In this document: positions 41,191 through 51,536 of the stretch, piece after piece
Position numbering within the stretch: position 1 is the first letter of the stretch
Layout: every line of letters starts with the position of its first letter
From: Stereum hirsutum FP-91666 SS1
Lineage: Eukaryota; Basidiomycota; Agaricomycetes; Russulales; Stereaceae
Length of the DNA stretch: 64,000 bases
NCBI RefSeq assembly: GCF_000264905.1
Contig: NW_006763132.1
Coordinates: forward strand, 1,486,514-1,550,513
Direction of reading: 5' to 3'
Made by a program: the position numbers and the translations under genes
Notes under the pieces: model-generated
Databases searched by the model: none
What the model was told of the DNA's origin: nothing
The model's input: the letters and a program-made list of their open reading frames with translations, nothing else

Positions 41191-44100
41191 TTAGCCGGGA
41201 TCATACTCATGCCGGACAAAGCGGCGTGTTGCATGTACAAAGGTGAGAAGTGGGACAATATTGCTTTGACGATCCAGGAGGACGTCGAGCCCTAGCCGAC
41301 GGGCACGACAAGCTTTCTGAAGGATGAAACGCTCATAGCGATACTTCGGACATTCAAGGAGAAAGTGAGAGACCGTCTCATCGAGGGTGCCACACGCCGG
41401 GCACCGAGTGGAGTTGACGCGACCGAAGCGGTGGAGGTAGTGGTTGAGAGAGACGTGACCAGATCGAAGTTGGAAGAGGAGACTGGAGCCGGCGCGGCGA
41501 AGGGAGGAGCGATCGATGAGCTTCAGGAAGGATTTCGAAGGTAGCGAAGGGCCGATGCGTCGAAACTGAGTGGCCCGAGATGATTGGGCCCAATCGCTAG
41601 CCCAGCTCGCCTTGATTTTGGACGTGAAGGACTGGATGAGAGCGGAACAGTTGTAGGATAGGCGGGAGCGGAGGATATGCGGGAGGTCAGCAGCGGGGCT
41701 GGACAGACCATGAGCAGCCGACTTAGCGCCGACGTCAGCAAGCTCGTTGCCCTCTGCTCCTTCGTGACCCGCCACCCAGCGGATCTCCAGACGATACCCA
41801 TGCGGGCCTCTCTCTCGCTTGACAGTCTTTGCCAGGCGTAGGAACTCGTCAACCAGGTACTGTCCAGAGTGGGCTGCAGCCGTCGAAGGTGCCATCAGGG
41901 CGCTTTGGTTATCGACGTTGATAGAGGTTGTAAGGCAAGCACTCGGCTCAGTCGAAATAAGGTGGATGGCGAGGAGAAGCCCGACTAGTTCGGCTTCATA
42001 TACAGAGTGATGCGATAGTTTTCCGAGGTGGAAGTGGAGGGTTCGAGGAGGGCGACTGTGGCGAAGTAGAACAGCAGAGGCGCCAACACGACCTGCGATC
42101 GCAGACCCATCAGAGTAAATCCGAATATCATTGGACTGGACGGCATCAAGAGCGACCGCTTCATCGCGGGAGTCAGCTATGAACGTTGAGAACGGAAGAC
42201 GTGAACCGGGGCGAAGGGAGAGCGGCGCGAGGGACTCGACCCGGTCGGGGACAATCCTTGTGAGGCGGAAGAGGTCATGGATAGGCTCGCGGTGACTGGA
42301 AATATCGAAATGGCGCGCGCATCGTCTCACAATAGGGAAAAGAGGATGGGAGGAGGAAAGAGACGCGAGTCGGACAGCGGAGCGAGTGCAGATCTTGTCG
42401 ACCCAGTGCATGGTGGGAAGGAGGTAGGCGTGAGCGTCGAGGACGACTGTTGGCGTGGTCCGAAGGCCACCAGTGATCGCTAGCGCTCCAATACGCTGTA
42501 CCCGGGCCATGCTCGAGATGTGCCCAGCGGACCCGGCCAGACGCTTCCCCCCAACATCGACAAGGGGGGAGCACCATACGTCTATAGCATAACCCATCTT
42601 CGGCAATGCAACAGCCACAAAGAGGCGTCTAACTTGACCCGGAGACATACCGCTCGACGGTTTCGCTAGCCGCCGCAGCTGTAAAGTCCAGTCCATGCCC
42701 CGCTTCACTGCATACTGAGCCTGGACGTGCCAGCGAAGTTCTCGGTCAAAGTGAGCACCCAGGTACTTCGCCGACAAAGATGAGGGGACAACAGCGAAGT
42801 TAGGAATGGTCAGAGAGCAACTTTGGTGCTTCTTGTTCCGAGAGAAGTCAACAACCGCCAACTTCTTCGGTTCGAATGACGAGTTGTGGTCCCGTGACCA
42901 ATCAAGGCCACCACCCGGCCGCACCATCATCGATGCTAGAGTAAGGTGAGTATCGTCAAAGGTTTTTCCGGTGGCGATGAAGATGGTATCGTCGGCGTAG
43001 CCTGAGGCGAACTCGCTGGGGCCGGTGGGGATGTCGAGGGCGTCAGCACTGTAGTACAAGTATATGAGGAAGGAGAATGGGCAGCCTTGACCGATCCCGT
43101 TGTCGATATCAAAGGCGTCCGAGGTGAAGTTGTCGAACCGCATCCGAGTACGACGGTTGGACAGCATCCTGGCCACAAAGTCCACTATCGGTAGTGGGAC
43201 ACGCTGTTTTCGCATGTTGTGGATGACGCGATCGTGAACAGCGTTGGGGAAGGCGCCTTCGATGTCAAGAAAGAGCACGGAAGCAACCTTGCCCTGGCGC
43301 CAGGCGTGTTTGATGTGATGAACGAGGTAGTGCATGGCATCGGTGGTGGTGCGGCCAGGTCGTCCGCCGAAGTGGGTCGGTGGAAGAAGAGCAAACTTTT
43401 CGGTGATATAGGAGAGCTGGCCAGCGACAAGGGCCGACAGTAGCTTGGCAATCGTGCACAGAAGAGCAATTGGGCGGAACGACTTTGCCAGATCATAAGC
43501 CGCCCTTCCGAACTTCCTCAGAACCACAGTCAGGAACTCCTTCCACGGACCATAGTAAGTTTGAAGTGTGAATACAGCGCGGAATATGAAGTAGAGACGC
43601 TCGAGTATGACATCGATGCACTTCATGAGAACGACGTTAGGGATTCCATCCGGACCCGGAGCCTTGTAAGGGCTCAGCCTCCGAACTTGGGTGCGAATCT
43701 GGTCTCGTGTGAAGTTGTGATAGGTACCGGGCACGGGGTCGCTATATGCAAAGTCGCGAGGTACGGATGAGGTGTCCGGTCGCGGGGGAAAGAATGCCTT
43801 GGCGAAAACCTCCGCCTTCTCCGCCTCCGATGAAATAGTCTTGAAAGTCCCATCGGGTTGCTGGACCTTGAGAGGAGGTATCCTTGTCTTACCGGCGTCG
43901 CCTGAGGGGGTAGAGATGAATCGGTTGGCCGTCCAGATGTCGGCGCCCGAGATGTCCTCTAGCCAGTCCTGCCAATGCTGCCGCTTCGTAGTCTCGAGAA
44001 CAGACTTGTAAAGCTTCCGCGCCTCAGCCAAAACGGCATGTGAAGTATGTCCAGGCAGGTCACGAAACTTATAGGCTTGTCGCGCTTTGCGTAACATGTC

Positions 44101-45150
44101 TTTGCGCAAGTCTGCAAGTTCACGAGTCCACCAGCGCTTAGAATGAGGCGATGGGCGAGCCACCGGTACATGGGAAGAAATAGTGCTCTGAATGCAGGAG
44201 GTGAGCGTGGATACGGCACGGATGAAGTCCTCTTCGGAGACCAGATAAGAAGCGTTGGGCACAGAAGAGGAGGATAGACGGTCAGAGAGAGCGGAGCGGA
44301 AGGCCTCCCAGTCAACGAGACGAAAATTGGGAGTCGGTTGGTAGTCAACATGTGCAAGAGAGAGATCCAAAATGCTAACAATGGGGACATGATCTGTAGT
44401 GGGGCCTTGCAGCTCTGGTTTAGTATCGCATGAGACAAAAAGGTCAAGAGTATGAGAAGTGCAGAAGACGTTGTCGAGACGTGACCACAGCTTAGAGACA
44501 AAATGTCGGTGGGTAGGGATATTGGCAGGGAGAGCCATGCGTAGATCGAGATCTGAAAGCAGGGTCATGAAGTGCTCAGCTGCGTCCTGCGCTTTATTAG
44601 TGAATAGCCGGACATCCTCTGGATTGTCCCAGGCCGGATCATGGCGGTTGAAGTCTCCAAGCCAGATGACATGCGAGGCAGACGTAGGAAACAAGAGAGA
44701 GTGGTTCAGGCGGAAGAATTCTCGAAGGGCCACCTCCGTGGCAGGGCTGATGCAATCATTGTAGATGTTGAATATAGTGACGAAATCAGAGACAGGAGGA
44801 CCACCTCCGGCGCCCGAGGAGCGCGGTATACGAAACTGGAGAACCGTAACATCCGGCGACGGGAACGAAAGCTGCTCCCAAGGACAGGAAGCAGAGATAT
44901 TAGAGCGGACAAATGTGATTGAACGAGAGGTCTGAGATGTAGTGAGGTGTGTTGAGGGGTAGACCACATGCCAGTCACGAGAAGCACGAGTGTTATTGAG
45001 ATAGTCGAGATAAGGCTCTTGTATAGCAAGCACATCATAGTCCGCCCAAGAGCGATCATTAAAAAGGCCAAGCTGTGTGACATTAGAACTGTTCACATTC
45101 TGTTGCCAAATGCGCAACTTCGAAGTAGAGGAGTCAGGTCGTACAATCAT
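41191..45150 (-). CDS. LINE ORF2: endonuclease - reverse transcriptase - RNase H
   Basis: This is an uninterrupted intronless frame of 1319 codons. Residues ~10-240 form an apurinic-type endonuclease (IWQQNVNSS, AIQEPYLD, VIWLGDFNRHDPAWD, TTDHVPIV). The reverse transcriptase spans ~480-760: YKAPGPDGIPN, FRPIALLCTIAKL, GRPGRTTTDAM, FLDIEGAFPNAVHDRV, GIGQGCPFSF and the catalytic FASGYADDTIFIA. RNase H is at ~985-1120 (IYSDGSAIAGRVGASAVL, YEAELVGLLLA, DNQSAL, GHEGAEGNELADVGAK). Near the end lies a CCHC-like motif, CPACGTLDETVSHFLLEC. All catalytic acidic residues appear present, so the protein could be functional. Its ATG overlaps the ORF1 stop as ATGA. Confidence 0.93.
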   Translation of the reverse strand: MIVRPDSSTSKLRIWQQNVNSSNVTQLGLFNDRSWADYDVLAIQEPYLDYLNNTRASRDWHVVYPSTHLTTSQTSRSITFVRSNISASCPWEQLSFPSPDVTVLQFRIPRSSGAGGGPPVSDFVTIFNIYNDCISPATEVALREFFRLNHSLLFPTSASHVIWLGDFNRHDPAWDNPEDVRLFTNKAQDAAEHFMTLLSDLDLRMALPANIPTHRHFVSKLWSRLDNVFCTSHTLDLFVSCDTKPELQGPTTDHVPIVSILDLSLAHVDYQPTPNFRLVDWEAFRSALSDRLSSSSVPNASYLVSEEDFIRAVSTLTSCIQSTISSHVPVARPSPHSKRWWTRELADLRKDMLRKARQAYKFRDLPGHTSHAVLAEARKLYKSVLETTKRQHWQDWLEDISGADIWTANRFISTPSGDAGKTRIPPLKVQQPDGTFKTISSEAEKAEVFAKAFFPPRPDTSSVPRDFAYSDPVPGTYHNFTRDQIRTQVRRLSPYKAPGPDGIPNVVLMKCIDVILERLYFIFRAVFTLQTYYGPWKEFLTVVLRKFGRAAYDLAKSFRPIALLCTIAKLLSALVAGQLSYITEKFALLPPTHFGGRPGRTTTDAMHYLVHHIKHAWRQGKVASVLFLDIEGAFPNAVHDRVIHNMRKQRVPLPIVDFVARMLSNRRTRMRFDNFTSDAFDIDNGIGQGCPFSFLIYLYYSADALDIPTGPSEFASGYADDTIFIATGKTFDDTHLTLASMMVRPGGGLDWSRDHNSSFEPKKLAVVDFSRNKKHQSCSLTIPNFAVVPSSLSAKYLGAHFDRELRWHVQAQYAVKRGMDWTLQLRRLAKPSSGMSPGQVRRLFVAVALPKMGYAIDVWCSPLVDVGGKRLAGSAGHISSMARVQRIGALAITGGLRTTPTVVLDAHAYLLPTMHWVDKICTRSAVRLASLSSSHPLFPIVRRCARHFDISSHREPIHDLFRLTRIVPDRVESLAPLSLRPGSRLPFSTFIADSRDEAVALDAVQSNDIRIYSDGSAIAGRVGASAVLLRHSRPPRTLHFHLGKLSHHSVYEAELVGLLLAIHLISTEPSACLTTSINVDNQSALMAPSTAAAHSGQYLVDEFLRLAKTVKRERGPHGYRLEIRWVAGHEGAEGNELADVGAKSAAHGLSSPAADLPHILRSRLSYNCSALIQSFTSKIKASWASDWAQSSRATQFRRIGPSLPSKSFLKLIDRSSLRRAGSSLLFQLRSGHVSLNHYLHRFGRVNSTRCPACGTLDETVSHFLLECPKYRYERFILQKACRARRLGLDVLLDRQSNIVPLLTFVHATRRFVRHEYDPG

Positions 45151-45733
45151 CGGGGTCCTAATGGGGTAGCATTGGAGGACGTCGCGGGAACACAGTGCGC
45201 AGGCCCTAGGCCCTCGGGATCATGGTACGCGTTAGGCGTCGGCGGGAGTGTGCGTGGGGGACGCTGATCAAGATGGGGCGGAGCCGGCTTCTTCCAGTCC
45301 GACAACGTAGTCTGTCGAGGCTGCGAGGGGGGAGGGTCACCACCACGACGGTCAATCCGTTTGACTTCAAATGCCTTTGGGAAACGTTCAAGGACGGGGA
45401 CACGAGGGGGAGCAGAACGGTGAGTAATAGGATCACTCGTAACAAAGAATGGCATGGCGTTATCGGGGTTGCGTGCATCATATTCATCACAGAGCTGGAG
45501 GAAAGTAGGGCACTCCCTGCTTGAGCTCGTGTGAGAGCTCGTACCACAAGAAACACAGAGGAAGGTCTTATACGAAGAACAGGTATGGGAGCGGTGCGCT
45601 CCGCCACACGTTCCGCAAACGTCGACCTCAGAACGGCATACAGCAGCCATGTGACCGTATTGCTGGCATCGAGAACATTTAATCGGCTCCCGCTTCAACT
45701 TCTCCACCTCCACGAAACAGTCGAGTACAGTTA
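45147..45733 (-). CDS. LINE ORF1 (gag-like), 3' part only
   Basis: The N-terminal part is missing because of 5' truncation at 45733. The remaining ~195 codons hold three zinc knuckles: CSRCQQYGHMAAVC, CGTCGGAHRSHTC and CVSCGTSSHTSSSREC. A Pro-rich tail follows, ending at the TGA at 45147-45149. Such ORF1 proteins bind the element RNA. The upstream continuation of the open frame into host DNA (up to 45881) is accidental. Confidence 0.88.
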
Positions 45734-45743
45734 AAGAGTTGCG
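45734..45743. repeat. LINE target-site duplication, right copy
   Basis: AAGAGTTGCG, the second copy of the 10-bp duplication. Taken once, it restores the host reading frame. Confidence 0.85.
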
Positions 45744-46826
45744 CTTTTCGGAGCGTGGTCTGTCTGAGGAAGAACATTGACGACTGCTGTATCGGAGGAG
45801 GAGGATGAATGAGCAGCAGCCAAGATAGCGTTCTGAGACCAATCCGAACCCCTCGTAAGCCAGGACAACCATGAACGACAAGAGCTAGGAATGTTCATGA
45901 AAAGCTGATCAGTTGCGCTGGTTATCGAAGGGCCATATATGATCCAGAAATGCATCAGGCTTGACTGGAACGGAGAACGATCAGGGTACAACCATCCATG
46001 GAGCACTGTCCACACTGTGTACATCGCAACAGCGGTGTCAAAAACAGACGACAAAATGCCAGCGACGAGGACCTGGATGAACGGTGACGAGAGTGGCACT
46101 GCACTCGAGATGACGTTGTCCAACAGCCCAACAACGAACAAGACGACGGGAAGAACCAGGAGTTGGGGAAGGAACTCGACCGTAGGAGCGAGCAACCTGT
46201 TGGCTTCTAACCAACGCCGGTGAAGGTCGCCCAGCTTTTTGTGAGCCTGGGAGTGGCGAGATCGTGTTAGCATTGCAACATAGCCTCGACTTGTCACTGC
46301 AAGGACGGCAACCGATATCTGTTCGAGGAATTAGTATTAGCCTGCGTCAAAAAAACTGTAATCGTACACTAAGAATTGACGATATGGACCAGTAGAAGTT
46401 GAGGCGGACTGCCGTTGCGTCAGGCTTGAAAGGGACGGGTGGCGATATGTTCAGGTCGGAATTGACGTCACTGGTGGCGACCACAATGTTGGTGAGATTC
46501 TGGAGCAGCTCGTTTGTCCTATCCACGGGATTTTGTGACAGCTCCGGAAGGGACTGCACGAAAAGGTTGATGATGATGGCCGAGAAAAGAGCAATCTATG
46601 CAGAATTAAGTCAGTGTTAGGTGCAAGAGACACCAACTTGAAGTACATACGAAAACAAGGGTGGTGTCGAGTGTCCCCCTCCAGCGATCTAGGGTTGGTT
46701 GGATATGAGCCAGATGCGAGCGAAGCAACGGCTACCATGCAGCAGCACTTGTTGCAGGGACGGCGGGGATCGCCTGCTTTGTCATATCTGCCCATATGGT
46801 GTCAGTACGAGTTGGGAAAGATAGTA

Positions 46827-47280
46827 AGATAGGGCTCGTTAGCGAACCACGAACATCACGTGCAAACCCCCATTCCTCTCTCTCAGCGAATGGCCAAAGC
46901 ATAACACAGTTAATTAAAAATCCAGCCGCACAGAACTCCGGCCAACGGTGAGGCCAAACTTTCTGTGCGGAGGAATTTTGGAAAAGATCCATTTTGCGAT
47001 GGCCATTTAGCTAGCAATGAGGAACTAAGTGGATTGCTCATGTGGCGCGACAACGACGCGCGCGGTTTTTTTTTCGACAGTCGCCAGTGAATGGCCAACC
47101 ACATTCGTCGAAATCCACAAAAGTAATTGCAAGGTTCTCTTGCTGGGACTCATGCGCATCTTTCTGTGCGGCTGGATTCTGGAGAACTGTTTGTTACAGA
47201 TGGCAATTCACTGTGCGCTGCGAGGGAGGCTTTTCGCCACCGTGCACGTGATGTTCGTGGTTCGCTATCGAGCCCTATCT
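46827..47280. mobile_element. ~450-bp inverted-repeat MITE in DUF6535 intron
   Basis: The ends AGATAGGGCTCG and CGAGCCCTATCT are inverted copies. The similarity continues for about 40 bp almost perfectly (TAGCGAACCACGAACATCACGTGCA) and further in imperfectly up to AATCCAGCCGCACAGAA. TA dinucleotides flank both ends (46825-46826, 47281-47282), as for Tc1/mariner-type MITEs. There is no coding capacity. Confidence 0.75.
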
Positions 47281-47589
47281 TATCAGTAGTTCACAATGAT
47301 AGGTACGCACCCGAACTTGAAGCCACAGAGACTTGTTTTTCGTATATCTTGCGCAAGATATCAAGGATCTCAAATGATACAGCTAAAATAATGTCGTATC
47401 AGCGCGCAAAGTATGGATGGACTAATATTTTGACGTACCATTGCCCGATAACGTAGAAGCTCCCGCCAATCCTTTGCGAACATTTTCCGTCTCGACCAAG
47501 AGCCGACCCGTCAGCTCGGTCTGTCTCTCCATCAACTTGACCAGGTCCTCGAATCCGGCTGCCCTAGGCGCCGGGTCAGTGTCGGCCAT

Positions 47590-49668
47590 AGCAGCAGAGT
47601 CAGTCGTGGGCAAGTCGTCGGGGTGAATTGTAATGAACACGAAACCAGAAGAATTGCAGGCGCCTTTTAAGTCAAAAAAGGCGAGAAGAAAGGCCAACCA
47701 GCCAGGAGCGGCGGACAAAGAAAGTCAACGACAATGAGCGCCCTACTCCATTGATACGTCTAAATGGCCGCTGAAAGAAAATAGTTGGACCCATGAGGAC
47801 CTATACGTGTCCCTTACCGTAAGCGGAAGGTATTCCTTTGTCCGGCAACGCCCGGCTACTTTCGCGACTTGCCGCATCCTTTCGCCACATTCGCGTCTTG
47901 AACTCGACACTCACAGTGACTTTTCCAGTCCCGGAGAACAATCAGTACCCTCAGAGTCTCAGCCTTTGAGCATAGGTTGCATCTCTACACTCCGAAGGCT
48001 GTATCAAATGTTGCGCAGTATCGTAGAAGGCGATGGTGACAACTACTCATGGAATCACTTGTCCTTTGTCAGGACGGCGGCTGCTGCTTCTGCTCACAAC
48101 ATTCACCATTCAACATCATGATCGTGATATATTCCGGCTCCCTCTCCTAGGTCCTGTTTCCTTTTTTTTTTTTCTGAATTCGACACGTCTTCATGTATGC
48201 TGTGACGAAATGGACAGCCTTACCAGCGCGTCGTGAACTAGGCCCAACTACCTCGGCGCATCTAACTCTTCCTACTGGGGCCATCATTAGGTATGGTACT
48301 CACACAGAGGAATGGGAAATGGTTTCGATTTGTTGTGGGCTGTTCCATCTTGTTCCTCCGTATAACGACCGTGTGTATTCCTGTTCGCCGCACATGCCGC
48401 ACACGTCGTAGTCCAAGCCTTGATCCTGCTTGTATCACACTTTACGCTCACGTCGACAAGGCCCAGAATTGTCATCATTACTATCTTCATGCGGGCGATG
48501 GAGTGACCCCACCACCTTTGCACCACTCCATCATCAAGAGCACTGTAAAACCGCTGGGACCATGGTAGCTCAGTGGGAACAAACAGTTCACATATGTGCG
48601 TTGATTTCAATTGATATGCATCGTCTTCCCAACTAACAGCGGTGCCACGTTAAAAGCGGGATACACATGATGCAGCCCACAAACGACTCCTGCGACATTC
48701 TACATCATACATCGAGCATGTACAAGATTTACATCACGAACTAGATCGTCATGGGACTCCTTGGATTTCTAGCGTGAACTGTTCGCCGTGCTCGCCGTTG
48801 AACTTCGTCAATGTATTTTACACTTCAAGGTTGCCTTCGGAAGGTCGTGATCCTCCTGTGAATCCACTGATATCATAGTGGCACTTGATACATTGTCCAT
48901 AACCCTTATTGTTCATAGACCTTCTCTATATCCCAATTGTCTTACCTAATCCCAACAGGACAGTGCAACGAAAAGCATTCTGTCGATCTATCGTATGAGT
49001 ATTGCCCAGTGTTAGTGAACGGATGCAGTGGAGGTTGAAAGAGGTTACTACAACAAGCGGAACAGACTTCTGATCTGTGCGGCTTCCTTGTCCTGGAAGA
49101 CTGGAAGGGGCAGTTAGCCTGGTGATTATTGTACCCTTAGTAGCCCATACTCCCCGAGCTCGATGAGGTATGAGCGAATCGAGCTTCTGGATGTTGCCGT
49201 CCGAACGCTGCGCGCGTCGTGATTTCTCTGTGCTTTCATTGCAACTTTTGCTCCTGATGATAAAACATAGTGGATGGGGAAGCAGCAGATCGGAAGCGCG
49301 ATGGGTGCATACGACGTAGGCTATATTTAGCGCCGAAGACGATGGTTGTTTGGCAACGGCTTGCAACGGCCATTGGACAGGTGCATTGTCCGAGGCACAG
49401 GCGCCGAGCAGGCCGCGCTGCGTGGCTCCGCAGTATGGAAGGATACATAAACGTCGAGGGCAACCCCGCGTCTCCATCTCTTCCTCCTCCCTTCCACGCC
49501 TCCTCCCTCCGTCTCCTTTGTCCTTCATTTTCTCTTCATTTTCTTTCAAGGCAGGGCCTTCAGTTCCTTCAAGTCAGCTAGTCTATCCGAGCGTCGTCGC
49601 CACATCTTCATTCCTTCATCGTCCTCTTTCGCTACATATTCACGACAATCCTCGCTCTCTCTGTCAAT
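47590..49668. other. Intergenic, 2.1 kb
   Basis: Divergent region between the DUF6535 gene (-) and the aspartic protease (+). The right end is the protease promoter, with a TATA-like ATACATAAA near 49443 and a CT-rich leader. No gene is supported. Confidence 0.45.
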
Positions 49669-51536
49669 ATGCAGCTCGGTCTTGGTCTTACTTCGCTTCT
49701 GGCAAGCCTCGTCGTCGCCATCTCTGCACCAGAGTTGGTTGATGCTGCTCCTCTCAACCGCATTGCCCCTGTCAGCCGTCGTGCTCCTGGTGGCATGGTC
49801 ACCATGCCCTTGAAGCGCATTCAGCAGAGGGATGATCTCCACCCCCAGCTCGTACGCTTATTCCACCAAATATATACCTTCAAATTTTATTGAGAAGTCT
49901 TTTTGTGATATCGTATAGCTTCTCCAACAGCACATCAATAGGTCTCACCGTCGTTTGGCTCGCATGACTGGCCGGGACGAACCCACGAAGCGTGACCTCG
50001 AGAACGCCATCGCCAAGCGTATGTACCACATCGAGAAGCGTGGCGAGTCCATCGAGGCCCGTTTCAACCGCAACGGCTTTAGCAGCTCTGACCTCAAGGC
50101 TAATGCGTTCGTCTATTTTCGTCACAATCACATAACACAGTCCATTCTGATTCCGCATTTGTTCCCGTAATAGGAAGAAGGGTGCCGTCGCTGCTGCCAA
50201 AGGCAAGAAGAAGGGCAAGGGTGCTGCTGCTGCCGCCGGTGCAGGTGCCGGAGCCGCTGCTGGTGCCGGTGCTGCTGCTGCTGCTGGCTCCAATGCAAGC
50301 GCTACCGCCACCGCATCTGCTGCCGCAGGTTCTGGCACTGGCATTTCGCAAATCGATGTCGACGCGGAGACCAACGGTGGTTTGACCGCAGCCAACACCC
50401 CCACGGGCAACAACAGTCTTGGTCTTGACATTGAGGCCAACGACGTTGGTTACATTGCGACCGTTCAGATGGGTACACCCGCGACGGACTTCAAGTTGCT
50501 CATGGACTCTGGCTCTGCCGATCTCTGGGTTGGCTCCGCCGATGGATGCCAGTCGAGTGCTGGTGGTGACTGCGTGCGTTATATCAACTCTTCGTTGAGG
50601 ATCATTGTCTAACTCGATTTAACAGGGAAACCACACTTTCCTCGGCACAGCCTCCTCTTCTTCCTTCGTGAACACGAACACGGCTTGGCAGATCACTTAT
50701 GGCTCCGGTGCCGTTTCTGGTGATATCGTCACCGACAACCTTGTTGTCGCTGGCCTCAGTCTCAACGCTCACACATTCGGTGTTGCCACTGAGGAAACCC
50801 AGGACTTCTCCGACGACTCTGTTCCTTTCGACGGTCTCATGGGTCTCGCGCAGAGCGTAAGTTGCGATTGATCTATTTCTACATTCAGAGTGTGACTAAT
50901 CGTTTAATCTCTTGATAGACCCTTTCCGAGCAACAGACACCCACCCCCGTTGAATCACTTGCTTCTGCCGGCCTCATTGACTCCGCCACAACTTCCTTCA
51001 AGATCTCTCGTCTCGCCGATCAGGCAAACGATGGTGAAATCACTTTCGGTGGTCTCGACTCGTCCAAGTTCGACGCCTCTACGCTCACTACGATCGCAAA
51101 CGTCAACACCGAAGGTTTCTGGGAGGCAGCCGTTGACTCATTCAGCGCTGACGGTCAAGATCTCGGACTTACTGGCCGCACTGCCATCCTCGACACCGGC
51201 ACCACCCTCATCGTTGCTCCCGCTGATGACGCCGCCACCGTTCACGCTGCCATCCCCGGTTCTCAGTCTGATGGCCAGGGCGGATTCACCATTCCTTGCA
51301 CCACCTCGACTTCGATCGCGCTGACCATGAACGGCACTTCCTTCGCTATCGACCCCAGGGATCTTCTGTTTGCCCCCGTGGACGCGAACGACCTCACAGG
51401 CGACTGTGTCTCCGGTATCTCAAGTGGTAGCGTCGGTGGCGCCAACGAGTGGTTGGTCGGCGATGTCTTCCTCAAGAACGCGTACTTCTCCACCAACGTG
51501 AACACCAACCAGATCCAACTCGCCAAGCTCGTTTAG
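49669..51536 (+). CDS. Secreted aspartic protease (A1 family) with Ala/Gly-rich pro-region
   Basis: Five exons (49669-49851, 49919-50106, 50174-50573, 50626-50856, 50919-51536) give 539 aa. A signal peptide (MQLGLGLTSLLASLVVAISA) is followed by a ~110-residue pro-region rich in Lys/Arg, then a KKGKKKGKG stretch and a ~60-residue Ala/Gly low-complexity linker. The catalytic domain has DVGYIATVQMGTP, the first active site LLMDSGSADLWVG (DSG), the flap ITYGSGAVSGDI, VPFDGLMGLAQ, and the second active site TAILDTGTTLIV (DTG), ending WLVGDVFLKNAYFSTN. It is an extracellular or cell-surface pepsin-like endopeptidase. The linker between propeptide and enzyme is unusual in length and composition. There is no C-terminal anchor. 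Confidence 0.93.

Larger units (their letters stand above)
40380..45733 (-). mobile_element. Non-LTR retrotransposon (LINE, Tad-like), 5'-truncated, inserted in DUF6535 gene
   Basis: The 5354-bp element is bounded by the 10-bp duplication AAGAGTTGCG (40370-40379 and 45734-45743). On the minus strand it starts inside ORF1, contains a complete ORF2, has an ~810-bp 3' untranslated region with a minisatellite, and ends in a short A-rich tail (AAAAAAAGAAA) at 40380-40390. ORF1 with CCHC knuckles followed by ORF2 with endonuclease, reverse transcriptase, RNase H and a C-terminal CCHC-like motif is the layout of fungal Tad1-clade LINEs. There are no long terminal repeats. The uninterrupted ORF2 and perfect target duplication indicate a young insertion. 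The 5' truncation means this copy probably cannot move by itself. Confidence 0.92.
45734..47589 (-). pseudogene. DUF6535 protein gene, 5' half (truncated by LINE)
   Basis: Start ATG at 47589 (MADTDPAPRAAGFEDL). Exons read: 47589-47439, 47382-47311, 46688-46651, 46595-46368, and 46318 down to the LINE at 45734. The predicted order is a coiled polar N-terminus, DRWRGTLDTTLVFIALFSAIIINLFVQSL (the DUF6535 core helix), a luminal-type loop, and further helices (ISSILSISVAVLAV, QLLVLPVVLFVVGLLDNVI, and AVMYTVW-type segments). DUF6535 proteins are multi-pass membrane proteins abundant in Agaricomycetes with no known function. The frame stops four bases into the LINE. The 47310-46689 intron carries a MITE. 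The 3' half of the gene lies beyond the LINE at 38115-40379. Confidence 0.82.

Noticed and set aside
41191..45733. LTR retrotransposon or retrovirus-like element
   Set aside because: No long terminal repeats, integrase or protease; endonuclease, RNase H order and A-rich tail fit a LINE.
45734..45881. Apparent extended N-terminus of LINE ORF1
   Set aside because: Lies beyond the target-site duplication, so it is host DNA read in an accidental frame.
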